Shown: positions 1 to 5,001 of the stretch, one piece after another
How the letters are laid out: every line of letters begins with the position of its first letter
Numbering within the stretch: the first letter of the stretch is position 1
NCBI GenBank assembly: GCA_030613285.1
Contig: JAUWME010000199.1
Coordinates: 1-5,226, forward strand
Direction of reading: 5' to 3'
From: Candidatus Zymogenus sp.
GTDB taxonomy: Bacteria > Desulfobacterota > Zymogenia > Zymogenales > Zymogenaceae
Length of the DNA stretch: 5,226 nt
Program-made: the position numbers and the translations under genes
The notes under the pieces: model-generated
What the model was told of the DNA's origin: nothing
What the model saw: only the letters and a program-made list of their open reading frames with translations
Databases searched by the model: none

Positions 1-4
1 CCAA

Positions 5-54
5 CGACCCCCCCAAAACATTCCCGACCCCCCTTCAAACATTCCCAGCACCCC
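5..54 (-). repeat. G-rich tandem repeat of about 21 bp downstream of nuoG
   Basis: The plus strand has two copies (about 5-24 and 25-45) of a unit made of CGA, a run of six or seven C, a few A/T/C bases, then AAACATTCC, followed by a partial third copy. The exact core AAACATTCCC occurs at 16-25 and 37-46, 21 bp apart. In the sense strand the C-runs become G-runs of four to seven, so this post-nuoG region resembles the G-rich spacers upstream. The array starts 3 nt after the nuoG stop codon and may extend beyond the left window edge. Confidence 0.65.
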
Positions 55-57
55 TGT

Positions 58-1572
58 TTAATTTCCAGCAACCCTTTTTTCTATTTCTTTTTCAAATTTA
101 ACGTAATCCACTGATGTTTTATTAAGCTCTGCTGCAAGGTCTGCAAAGACCTTTGATGAGGACACGCCGTTTGTAATTGTAACTGCCGCTTCGATTCTTT
201 GTGCATTACCTTGGGAATTTATGTATGTTCCCGATTTCTGGCTCCAGTGTGGAGCGGGGACGACGATGTCCATGTATTTTGTGATTTCCGGTGTTATCCT
301 GTCTGTTATTGCGGCGGCGAATTTTAGTTTTTTTAGTTTCTTGATTAATGTATCTGGCAGTGCTGAGTCGAATATTTCGCAACCGACGAATAGTGCTCCG
401 GTGATTTTTTTTGATTCTATTGCTGACTCGATATTTTTTGAGTTGTCAGATATTCCGAGTTTTTTTGCACCGGCCGTATTGGGAGAAAAATCCTCGTCTA
501 TGAGAAAATTCCCTGCTTCCTTTTCTTCTGTAATGTCTTCGATTCTTGTTGTTAGGGAAATTTGTTCAGGGCCGATATTGTCGCTGGCGATGAGGAGCGC
601 TGAGGCCATCTCTTCGATTGACGCCCCTGTTCCGATTATGAGGGCGAAGCTACCATTTTCTTGCCTCTCTTTTATCTCTACGGCCAACTCTTCAATTGCC
701 CTTTCCAGTGAAACATCGAAGAGTTTATCTCCGCTTTTCATCATGGAGGAGGTTACGGGTTCTTTGTCGTCCATGTCAAGATAGGCACGCCTTCCGATAT
801 CACACATCCAGACATCGTTGATATCGAGGTTTTCTCTGGGGACAATTCTGTATATTTTGTTGTCATCTACTTCGACGAAGGTGTTGCAACCTTTGGCACA
901 TTTGAGGCAGATGGAAGGTTTTTGGTCTAAAAACCAGACTCTCTTTTTAAAGCGAAAGTCTTTGCTGGTGAGCGCCCCGACTGGGCAGACATCAACCATG
1001 CACCCCTGCATGGCATTTTTGAGTTCACCTCCGCCGTAGATTCCAATTTGTTGGTCATTGCCTCTGTAGAAACTTCCGTACTCCTCAACGCCGAGGATAT
1101 CTCTTGCAAACCTGATGCAGCGTGTACAGGCGACACAGAGGTTCATGTTTCTGACCAATCCGCCGCCGATATCGTGTTCTGGAAAATCTCTTTTTCCTTC
1201 GATATACCTGCTGTGGTCTCGGCCGTATTTTCTGGCGTACCTTTGGAGGTCGCAATCTCCAGCCTGATCGCATACCGGGCAATTAAGCGGGTGATTTATT
1301 AGTAGAAACTCCAGCACACCACTTCTGGCTTTTTCGACTTTTTCGTTGTTTGTAGATACGACCATATCATCTTTGACAACCATGGAACAGGCAGTTTCGA
1401 GCTTTCGCATCCCTTCGATCTCTACGAGGCAGATGCGGCACGTTCCCCGTATTTTGAGTTTTGGATGATAACAGAGGTGAGGAATTTCGATGCCGTTTTG
1501 TAGTGCAGCGTTTAAGACCGTTGTACCCTCTGGAACCGAAATCTCTTTATTGTTTATGGTTAAAGTAATCAT
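58..1572 (-). CDS. nuoG: NADH-quinone oxidoreductase subunit G (75 kDa), compact form with clusters N1b, N4, N5, N7
   Basis: NuoG carries electrons along the Fe-S chain from NuoF towards NuoI and NuoB. The N-terminal ferredoxin-like domain holds [2Fe-2S] N1b (C34, C45, C48, C62). N5 has one His and three Cys ligands (H94, C98, C101, C107). N4 is bound by C146, C149, C152 and C196. The molybdopterin-oxidoreductase-type [4Fe-4S] segment (about 215-270) has C222, C225, C229 and C257 for N7, a cluster found only in some bacteria. The remaining C-terminal region is short: about 235 residues, against about 500 to 650 in Thermus or E. coli NuoG. It ends with the conserved-looking VVPAPHWSQKSGTYIN block (437-452), so it is internally reduced rather than cut off. 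The ATG fits the family N-terminus (ITLTINNKEISVPEG); the AAAAGG before it is only 1 nt from the start, a poor ribosome site. Stop is TAA. Confidence 0.95.
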   Translation of the reverse strand: MITLTINNKEISVPEGTTVLNAALQNGIEIPHLCYHPKLKIRGTCRICLVEIEGMRKLETACSMVVKDDMVVSTNNEKVEKARSGVLEFLLINHPLNCPVCDQAGDCDLQRYARKYGRDHSRYIEGKRDFPEHDIGGGLVRNMNLCVACTRCIRFARDILGVEEYGSFYRGNDQQIGIYGGGELKNAMQGCMVDVCPVGALTSKDFRFKKRVWFLDQKPSICLKCAKGCNTFVEVDDNKIYRIVPRENLDINDVWMCDIGRRAYLDMDDKEPVTSSMMKSGDKLFDVSLERAIEELAVEIKERQENGSFALIIGTGASIEEMASALLIASDNIGPEQISLTTRIEDITEEKEAGNFLIDEDFSPNTAGAKKLGISDNSKNIESAIESKKITGALFVGCEIFDSALPDTLIKKLKKLKFAAAITDRITPEITKYMDIVVPAPHWSQKSGTYINSQGNAQRIEAAVTITNGVSSSKVFADLAAELNKTSVDYVKFEKEIEKRVAGN

Positions 1573-1606
1573 ACCTTTTTGTACTCGAATAATGTAACGT
1601 ACTGAA

Positions 1607-1624
1607 AATCTAATCTAATCTAAT
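1607..1624 (-). repeat. pentamer tandem repeat (sense ATTAG/GATTA, 3.6 copies) upstream of nuoG
   Basis: The sense strand reads ATTAGATTAGATTAGATT, a perfect 5-bp period over 18 bp. It overlaps the end of the candidate -10 element and the predicted start point, 34 nt before the nuoG ATG. Length changes in such a repeat could alter the leader or start region. Confidence 0.7.
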
Positions 1625-1650
1625 ATAGCCTTAAAAGTTTTTTGTTTCAA
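1622..1650 (-). promoter_or_regulatory. candidate sigma-70-type promoter for nuoG
   Basis: On the sense strand TTGAAA (1645-1650) is followed after exactly 17 nt by TATATT (1622-1627); each hexamer differs from the consensus by one base. Transcription would start near 1615, inside the pentamer repeat, giving a leader of about 43 nt before nuoG. This could give nuoG and downstream genes an internal start independent of the main nuo promoter. The surroundings are A/T-rich, so a chance match is possible. Confidence 0.4.
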
Positions 1651-1702
1651 TCAATTTACGCCCCTAAACAACCCAACCCCCTAATATCTCAATTTCAAAT
1701 TG

Positions 1703-1714
1703 CTACCAACCCCA
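1703..1714 (-). repeat. 12-bp motif shared with the nuoE-nuoF spacer (sense TGGGGTTGGTAG), copy 2
   Basis: Identical over 12 bases to 3215-3226. A second GGGGTTGGT lies 16 nt upstream in the sense direction, at 1721-1729, so this spacer carries the core as a local direct repeat. Confidence 0.6.
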
Positions 1715-1789
1715 TATACGACCAACCCCGACCAACTCTATTAACTTCTGCCTACCACTATGCCTCTTATCTTTATTTGCGACTGACCC

Positions 1790-3055
1790 TTAGTAGGGAC
1801 AGCGGGCTTCTTTTATGTGTTGGTCAAATTCATCTCTGAACTTTTCGACGATGGCGATGATGGGCATTGCTGCGGCATCTCCCAGCGGGCAGAGTGTCTT
1901 GCCAAACATATTATCCTGAATATCGAGCAGTAGTTCAGGATCACCTTCTTGTCCACCTCCGGCTTCGATTCTTTTTAGAATTTTGTATGTCCAGGTTGTT
2001 CCTTCGCGGCAGGGCGTGCACTGACCGCAGGACTCATGGGCGTAGAATTTTGCGAGCCTTGCGGCAATTTTTACCATGCACCATCTGTCGTCTATTACAA
2101 TTACAGCGCCGGATCCCAGCATAAAACCTCCCGGGGTGGCACTTTCGTATGCAAGTTCGAGGTCTTCGATTTCGTCTGGTAGAAGAATTGGCGTGGACGA
2201 CCCGCCGGGGATGACCCCTTTGAGTTTTCTGCCTTCTTTCATTCCGCCGCATACTTCGTAGATGAGTTTTTTCATGGGAAACCCAAGGGGCAGTTCATAA
2301 ACTCCGGGATTGTTTACATTTCCGCTGACACAAAAGAGCTTTGTGCCGGCGCTTTTTTCTGTACCTATGGCGGAATATGCTTCAGCGCCTTTTGATATAA
2401 TAAATGGTATTGCACTTAGTGTCTCGACGTTGTTGATGACGGTTGGACCTCCGTAGAGACCAACAACTGCGGGAAACGGCGGTTTGAGGCGTGGATTTCC
2501 TCTGTGGCCTTCGATTGATTCCATCAGCGCTGTTTCGTCTCCGCAGACGTATGAACCGGCCCCCCGATGGAGAATTAATTCAAGGTCATAACCTGTGCCT
2601 TGGATATTTTTTCCGAGGTATCCACCTTTGTAGGCTTCAGCAATCGCTGCGTCAAGAATGTCGGCTTCTTTGTGGTATTCGCCGCGGATGTAGATGAAAG
2701 CAGTTTCCACGCCAATGGCGTATGATGAAATTATTATTCCCTCAATTAATTGATGTGGGTCTTCCATCATCAGGAGTCTATCTTTAAAGGTTCCCGGCTC
2801 ACCCTCGTCTGCATTGCAGGCAAGATACTTTGTTTTTGGGGAATCCTTATCGATAAAGCCCCACTTGACGCCGGCGGGAAATCCTGCTCCTCCCCTTCCC
2901 CGGAGTCCTGATTCTTTTATATCGTCGATGATAACACCCGGCTCGACTTTGCCGAGAACTTTTTTTAGTGGTTGGTAACCCTCATTTTCCTCATAGACTT
3001 TGAGGGTGTGGGAGTTTTTTAATTCCACTCTGCTGAGAAGTACTGCTTCGGTCAT
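1790..3055 (-). CDS. nuoF: NADH-quinone oxidoreductase subunit F (51 kDa), NADH- and FMN-binding
   Basis: NuoF (421 residues, normal length) oxidises NADH: it binds NADH and FMN and passes electrons through [4Fe-4S] cluster N3 to NuoG. The FMN/NADH-binding glycine-rich segment GLRGRGGAGFPAG is at residues 50-62 and NADEGEPGTFKDR at 81-93. The segment CGDETALMESIEGHRGNPR (171-189) lines the nucleotide site, followed by the KPPFPA motif. N3 ligands are C343, C346 and C349 in ESCGQCTPCR, plus C389 in LCPLGD. The residue matching the Glu of the usual CGEET motif is Asp (D173), a conservative change. The ATG is preceded by GGAT 8 nt upstream within a tandem repeat. There is no N-terminal NuoE-like fusion or C-terminal ferredoxin domain, which argues against a bifurcating hydrogenase or formate dehydrogenase subunit. 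The gene is flanked by long spacers on both sides. Confidence 0.97.
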   Translation of the reverse strand: MTEAVLLSRVELKNSHTLKVYEENEGYQPLKKVLGKVEPGVIIDDIKESGLRGRGGAGFPAGVKWGFIDKDSPKTKYLACNADEGEPGTFKDRLLMMEDPHQLIEGIIISSYAIGVETAFIYIRGEYHKEADILDAAIAEAYKGGYLGKNIQGTGYDLELILHRGAGSYVCGDETALMESIEGHRGNPRLKPPFPAVVGLYGGPTVINNVETLSAIPFIISKGAEAYSAIGTEKSAGTKLFCVSGNVNNPGVYELPLGFPMKKLIYEVCGGMKEGRKLKGVIPGGSSTPILLPDEIEDLELAYESATPGGFMLGSGAVIVIDDRWCMVKIAARLAKFYAHESCGQCTPCREGTTWTYKILKRIEAGGGQEGDPELLLDIQDNMFGKTLCPLGDAAAMPIIAIVEKFRDEFDQHIKEARCPY

Positions 3056-3058
3056 TTC

Positions 3059-3094
3059 ATTTTATCCGACATTTTATCCAATATTTTATCCGAA
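3059..3094 (-). repeat. three tandem 12-bp repeats upstream of nuoF, each with GGATAAAAT
   Basis: Plus-strand units are ATTTTATCCGAC, ATTTTATCCAAT and ATTTTATCCGAA, contiguous with a 12-bp period. In the sense strand each unit carries GGATAAAAT. The copy nearest nuoF places GGAT 8 nt before the ATG, so it is the likely weak ribosome binding site, and the two upstream copies repeat the same Shine-Dalgarno-like element. The array begins 3 nt upstream of the start codon. Confidence 0.75.
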
Positions 3095-3214
3095 GGTTAT
3101 TTTTCCCTTTGACTCTAACTTACTTCAATCGCTTCATTCATCTCAACCATTCATCCCTACCCCCCAAACGCCACCCCCCAAGCACTGCTACCTCCCAACT
3201 GCCCAACCCCTGAA

Positions 3215-3226
3215 CTACCAACCCCA
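3215..3226 (-). repeat. 12-bp motif shared with the nuoF-nuoG spacer (sense TGGGGTTGGTAG), copy 1
   Basis: This is an exact 12-base match to 1703-1714 in the next spacer, in the same orientation relative to transcription. A shorter related form, GGGGTTGGG, lies at 3202-3210. Confidence 0.6.
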
Positions 3227-3253
3227 CAACCCTTTTAACATATCGATAGTAGC

Positions 3254-3727
3254 CTATTTTTTCAATTTTGCGATAATCTCGTCAACGACTTTTATTGTAA
3301 GATTCTCGTAAAAATCTTCATTTATTTGCATCACTGGAGCGTTACCGCAGTTTCCGAGGCATTCGACTTCGAGTAGTGAGAAGAGTCCGTCTCCTGTGGT
3401 TTCTCCGCTTTTGATGCCGAACACTTTTATCAGATGTTCGTAGATTTCTTCACCACCTGTGATCATGCACGACACGTTGGTACAGACTTGAATAACGTAT
3501 TTTCCCATGGGCTTTTTGTAGTACATGGTGTAGAACGTTGCCACGCCGTAGACTCTGACCTTTGGCAGTTCGAGGACATCTGCGATGTCGTCCATAGTTT
3601 CTTTTGCGAGCCATCCTTTTTCTCGTTGAGCTATGTAGAGCGCTGGCAGGAGTGCGGATTCAGTTGTGGGGTATTTCTCTGCGATTTTTTTAATTTCTTT
3701 TATTGAACTATCCGATAAATTTCCCAC
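3254..3727 (-). CDS. nuoE: NADH-quinone oxidoreductase subunit E (24 kDa), [2Fe-2S] protein
   Basis: NuoE (157 residues, typical length) is part of the NADH-oxidising tip of complex I and binds the off-path [2Fe-2S] cluster N1a next to the FMN in NuoF. The N-terminal helical part (about residues 8-70) includes the family pattern VYGVATFYTMY (59-69). The C-terminal thioredoxin-like domain carries the four cluster ligands C82, C87, C123 and C127 (C-x4-C-x35-C-x3-C), the last two within ECLGNCGNAP. Translation starts at GTG, supported by AGGAG 6 nt upstream. The gap to nuoD is only 9 nt, so the pair is probably translationally coupled. A 198-nt G-rich spacer follows before nuoF, which is unusual because nuoE and nuoF are normally adjacent. 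Confidence 0.97.
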   Translation of the reverse strand: MGNLSDSSIKEIKKIAEKYPTTESALLPALYIAQREKGWLAKETMDDIADVLELPKVRVYGVATFYTMYYKKPMGKYVIQVCTNVSCMITGGEEIYEHLIKVFGIKSGETTGDGLFSLLEVECLGNCGNAPVMQINEDFYENLTIKVVDEIIAKLKK

Positions 3728-3733
3728 TTAAAA

Positions 3734-3738
3734 CTCCT
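3734..3738 (-). promoter_or_regulatory. strong Shine-Dalgarno for nuoE (AGGAG)
   Basis: The sense sequence TAGGAGTTTTAAGTG places AGGAG 6 nt before the GTG start of nuoE. The AG of the nuoD stop codon TAG forms part of this site, so termination on nuoD would leave ribosomes next to the nuoE start, consistent with translational coupling. It is the best ribosome binding site in the window and supports the GTG start. Confidence 0.8.
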
Positions 3739-4945
3739 ATCTATCCAGCTCGCCTGCGACGACGTTTAAGCTTCCGAGTGTTACAATGGCATCCGCCAAG
3801 ATTTTACCTTTGATCATTGAGGGGAACGCCTGATAATATGCGAAACAAGGGCTCCTTACGTGTAGTCGGTATGGGTTTTTGTCGCCATCGCTGACGATAT
3901 AAAAACCGAGTTCTCCGTTTGCCCCTTCGACGGCATGATAGACCTCTCCTTTTGGAATATCTGCAATTCCGTCTGTGAAAAGCATGAAGTGATGGATGAG
4001 GCCTTCCATGGTGTCATATACTTCTTGTTTTTCGGGGAGGATAATATTTGGGTCGTCGATATTGATGGGGCCTTTTGGCATTTTGTCAAGAATTTGGAGG
4101 ACGATTCTCATGGATTGATTCATCTCTTCCATCCTGACGAAAGTACGGTCGTAGTAATCTCCGCGGTTTCCGACGGGGATGTCAAATTCGAGTTCATCGT
4201 AAATTGAGTACGGCTCGTCTTTTCTGATATCTCTTGCGACGCCACAGGCTCTCAGGTTTGGCCCTGAGAATCCGTAATCGATGGCGTCCTCGGCGCTGAT
4301 CTCTCCTACTCCTACGGAGCGGTCGAGAAAGATTCGATTTTTTTTGATGAGTTTTTCTGTATCATTTATGGCACCGGGCAATTCCTTTAGGATTTCTCTT
4401 GCGGTGCTATCAAAGTCATCGGGGATGTCTCTGACCAATCCGCCGATGCGGGTGTAATTTGTAGTCATTCTGGCGCCACTTACCATCTCGCAGAGCCTGT
4501 AGAGTTCCTCTCTTACTCGGAAGAGATACCAGTAGATTGTCAATGCTCCCGTATCTACCATGTTTGGCCCAAGGCAGGTGATATGATCCATAATCCTTGA
4601 GATTTCTGATAGCATCACCCGAATGTACTGGGCGCGTTCTGGGACTTTGATGTCGAGAAGTTTTTCTACCGTTTCGGCGTACCCTTGGTTGTTTATGAAT
4701 GTAGAGACGTAATTGAGTCTGTCGGTAAAGGGTATAAATTGGTGATAGGTCAGCCCTTCTGCCAATTTTTCAAAACCGCGGTGGAGGTAGCCAATCTCGA
4801 CATCTGCTTCGGCAATTATTTCTCCATCGAGTTTTGCATAGATGGGCAATGTTCCGTGCACGGCTGGATGAGATGGCCCAATATTGATGGGTATCAAGTC
4901 ATCCATCGGGTCTTCATTCATTTTAGTTGTTGTCTTTTCAGTCAT
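3737..4945 (-). CDS. nuoD: NADH-quinone oxidoreductase subunit D (49 kDa)
   Basis: NuoD (402 residues, normal length for an unfused NuoD) forms the quinone-binding pocket of complex I together with NuoB, at the base of the peripheral arm on the cytoplasmic side. It descends from the [NiFe]-hydrogenase large subunit but lacks the metal-binding cysteine pairs. Recognisable segments are GPSHPAVHG (residues 23-31, the hairpin carrying the quinone-site His, H30), EIGYLHRGFEK (50-60), DRLNY (75-79, with Y79 matching the quinone-binding Tyr), the RIGG segment (166-169), GERGD-like GNRGDYYDR (259-267), and the conserved C-terminal block GELGFYIVSDG (344-354) through RSPCF. The stop is TAG. The ATG was chosen because it leaves a short N-terminal extension of about 20 residues before the conserved core; M9 or M14 are possible alternatives. 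One deviation is proline at residue 34, where homologues I recall usually have arginine (HG.LR). Confidence 0.97.
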   Translation of the reverse strand: MTEKTTTKMNEDPMDDLIPINIGPSHPAVHGTLPIYAKLDGEIIAEADVEIGYLHRGFEKLAEGLTYHQFIPFTDRLNYVSTFINNQGYAETVEKLLDIKVPERAQYIRVMLSEISRIMDHITCLGPNMVDTGALTIYWYLFRVREELYRLCEMVSGARMTTNYTRIGGLVRDIPDDFDSTAREILKELPGAINDTEKLIKKNRIFLDRSVGVGEISAEDAIDYGFSGPNLRACGVARDIRKDEPYSIYDELEFDIPVGNRGDYYDRTFVRMEEMNQSMRIVLQILDKMPKGPINIDDPNIILPEKQEVYDTMEGLIHHFMLFTDGIADIPKGEVYHAVEGANGELGFYIVSDGDKNPYRLHVRSPCFAYYQAFPSMIKGKILADAIVTLGSLNVVAGELDR

Positions 4946-5001
4946 TATATTAATCTTATTTTATCTTGTATCTTATATCTTATTTTTTAATATTTTACAA
5001 A
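4946..5001 (-). other. nuoC-nuoD spacer, very A/T-rich
   Basis: This 56-nt gap is almost pure A/T, and in the sense strand it is rich in purines. It contains three tandem heptamers (listed separately). No strong Shine-Dalgarno is visible: the sequence before the nuoD ATG is AAGATTAATATA. No terminator hairpin is seen, so read-through from nuoC to nuoD is expected. Confidence 0.6.
4962..4982 (-). repeat. three tandem heptamers (sense TAAGATA / CAAGATA) upstream of nuoD
   Basis: In the sense direction the units are TAAGATA, TAAGATA and CAAGATA, back to back. A fourth, diverged copy (TAAGATT) lies closer to the start codon at about 4952-4958. The array ends 16 nt upstream of the nuoD ATG. It is too short and A/T-rich to assign a role. 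It may be slipped-strand expansion, or it may keep the translation start region unstructured. Confidence 0.7.

Larger units (their letters stand above)
1573..1789 (-). other. nuoF-nuoG spacer, G-rich in the mRNA sense
   Basis: No credible gene lies in this 217-nt gap. Its middle part has five sense-strand G-runs of three or more (plus-strand C-runs at 1661-1664, 1672-1674, 1677-1681, 1710-1713 and 1726-1729), four of them next to TTG (GGGGTTGG or GGGTTG). One interval of 28 nt makes a single compact quadruplex less likely than in the nuoE-nuoF spacer. The nuoG-proximal part is A/T-rich and holds a candidate promoter and pentamer repeats. No terminator is seen. Confidence 0.6.
3056..3253 (-). 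other. nuoE-nuoF spacer, G-rich in the mRNA sense, putative G-quadruplex former
   Basis: This 198-nt gap has no credible gene. On the sense strand it has eight runs of three or more G within 78 nt (plus-strand C-runs at 3155-3157, 3160-3165, 3174-3179, 3194-3196, 3202-3204, 3207-3210, 3222-3225 and 3230-3232), while C is scarce. Several sets of four consecutive runs have loops of 2 to 14 nt, so the mRNA or sense DNA could fold into G-quadruplexes. The nuoF-proximal 60 nt or so change to A-rich sequence with tandem repeats. No terminator hairpin with a T-tract is visible. The G-run content is seen directly; folding is inferred. Confidence 0.6.

Noticed and set aside
1..57. CRISPR-like array after nuoG
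   Set aside because: The units are about 21 bp and directly contiguous, with no unique spacers between them, so this is a simple tandem repeat.
221..784. 187-residue open frame on the plus strand
   Set aside because: It lies wholly antisense to nuoG, whose frame is confirmed by conserved residues, and its Ser/Ile/Phe-rich translation resembles no family. It is a shadow of the coding strand.
1787..1798. Short inverted repeat CCCTTAGTAGGG at the nuoF stop codon as a terminator
   Set aside because: The stem is only 4 bp with no following T-tract, so it cannot be supported as a terminator or attenuator.
1642..1839. 65-residue plus-strand frame in the nuoF-nuoG spacer
   Set aside because: It reads through C-rich spacer and the antisense end of nuoF; no domain and no convincing ribosome site.
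3000..3311. 103-residue plus-strand frame spanning the nuoE-nuoF spacer
   Set aside because: The translation is low complexity (repeated FYP from the 12-bp repeats, then Pro/Gln-rich from C-runs), overlaps the ends of nuoE and nuoF antisense, and has no recognisable domain.
1790..3727. NuoE/NuoF as subunits of an electron-bifurcating hydrogenase or NAD-dependent formate dehydrogenase
   Set aside because: NuoF lacks the extra ferredoxin-like domains common in those enzymes, and the genes lie between nuoD and a cluster-complete nuoG in standard complex I order.
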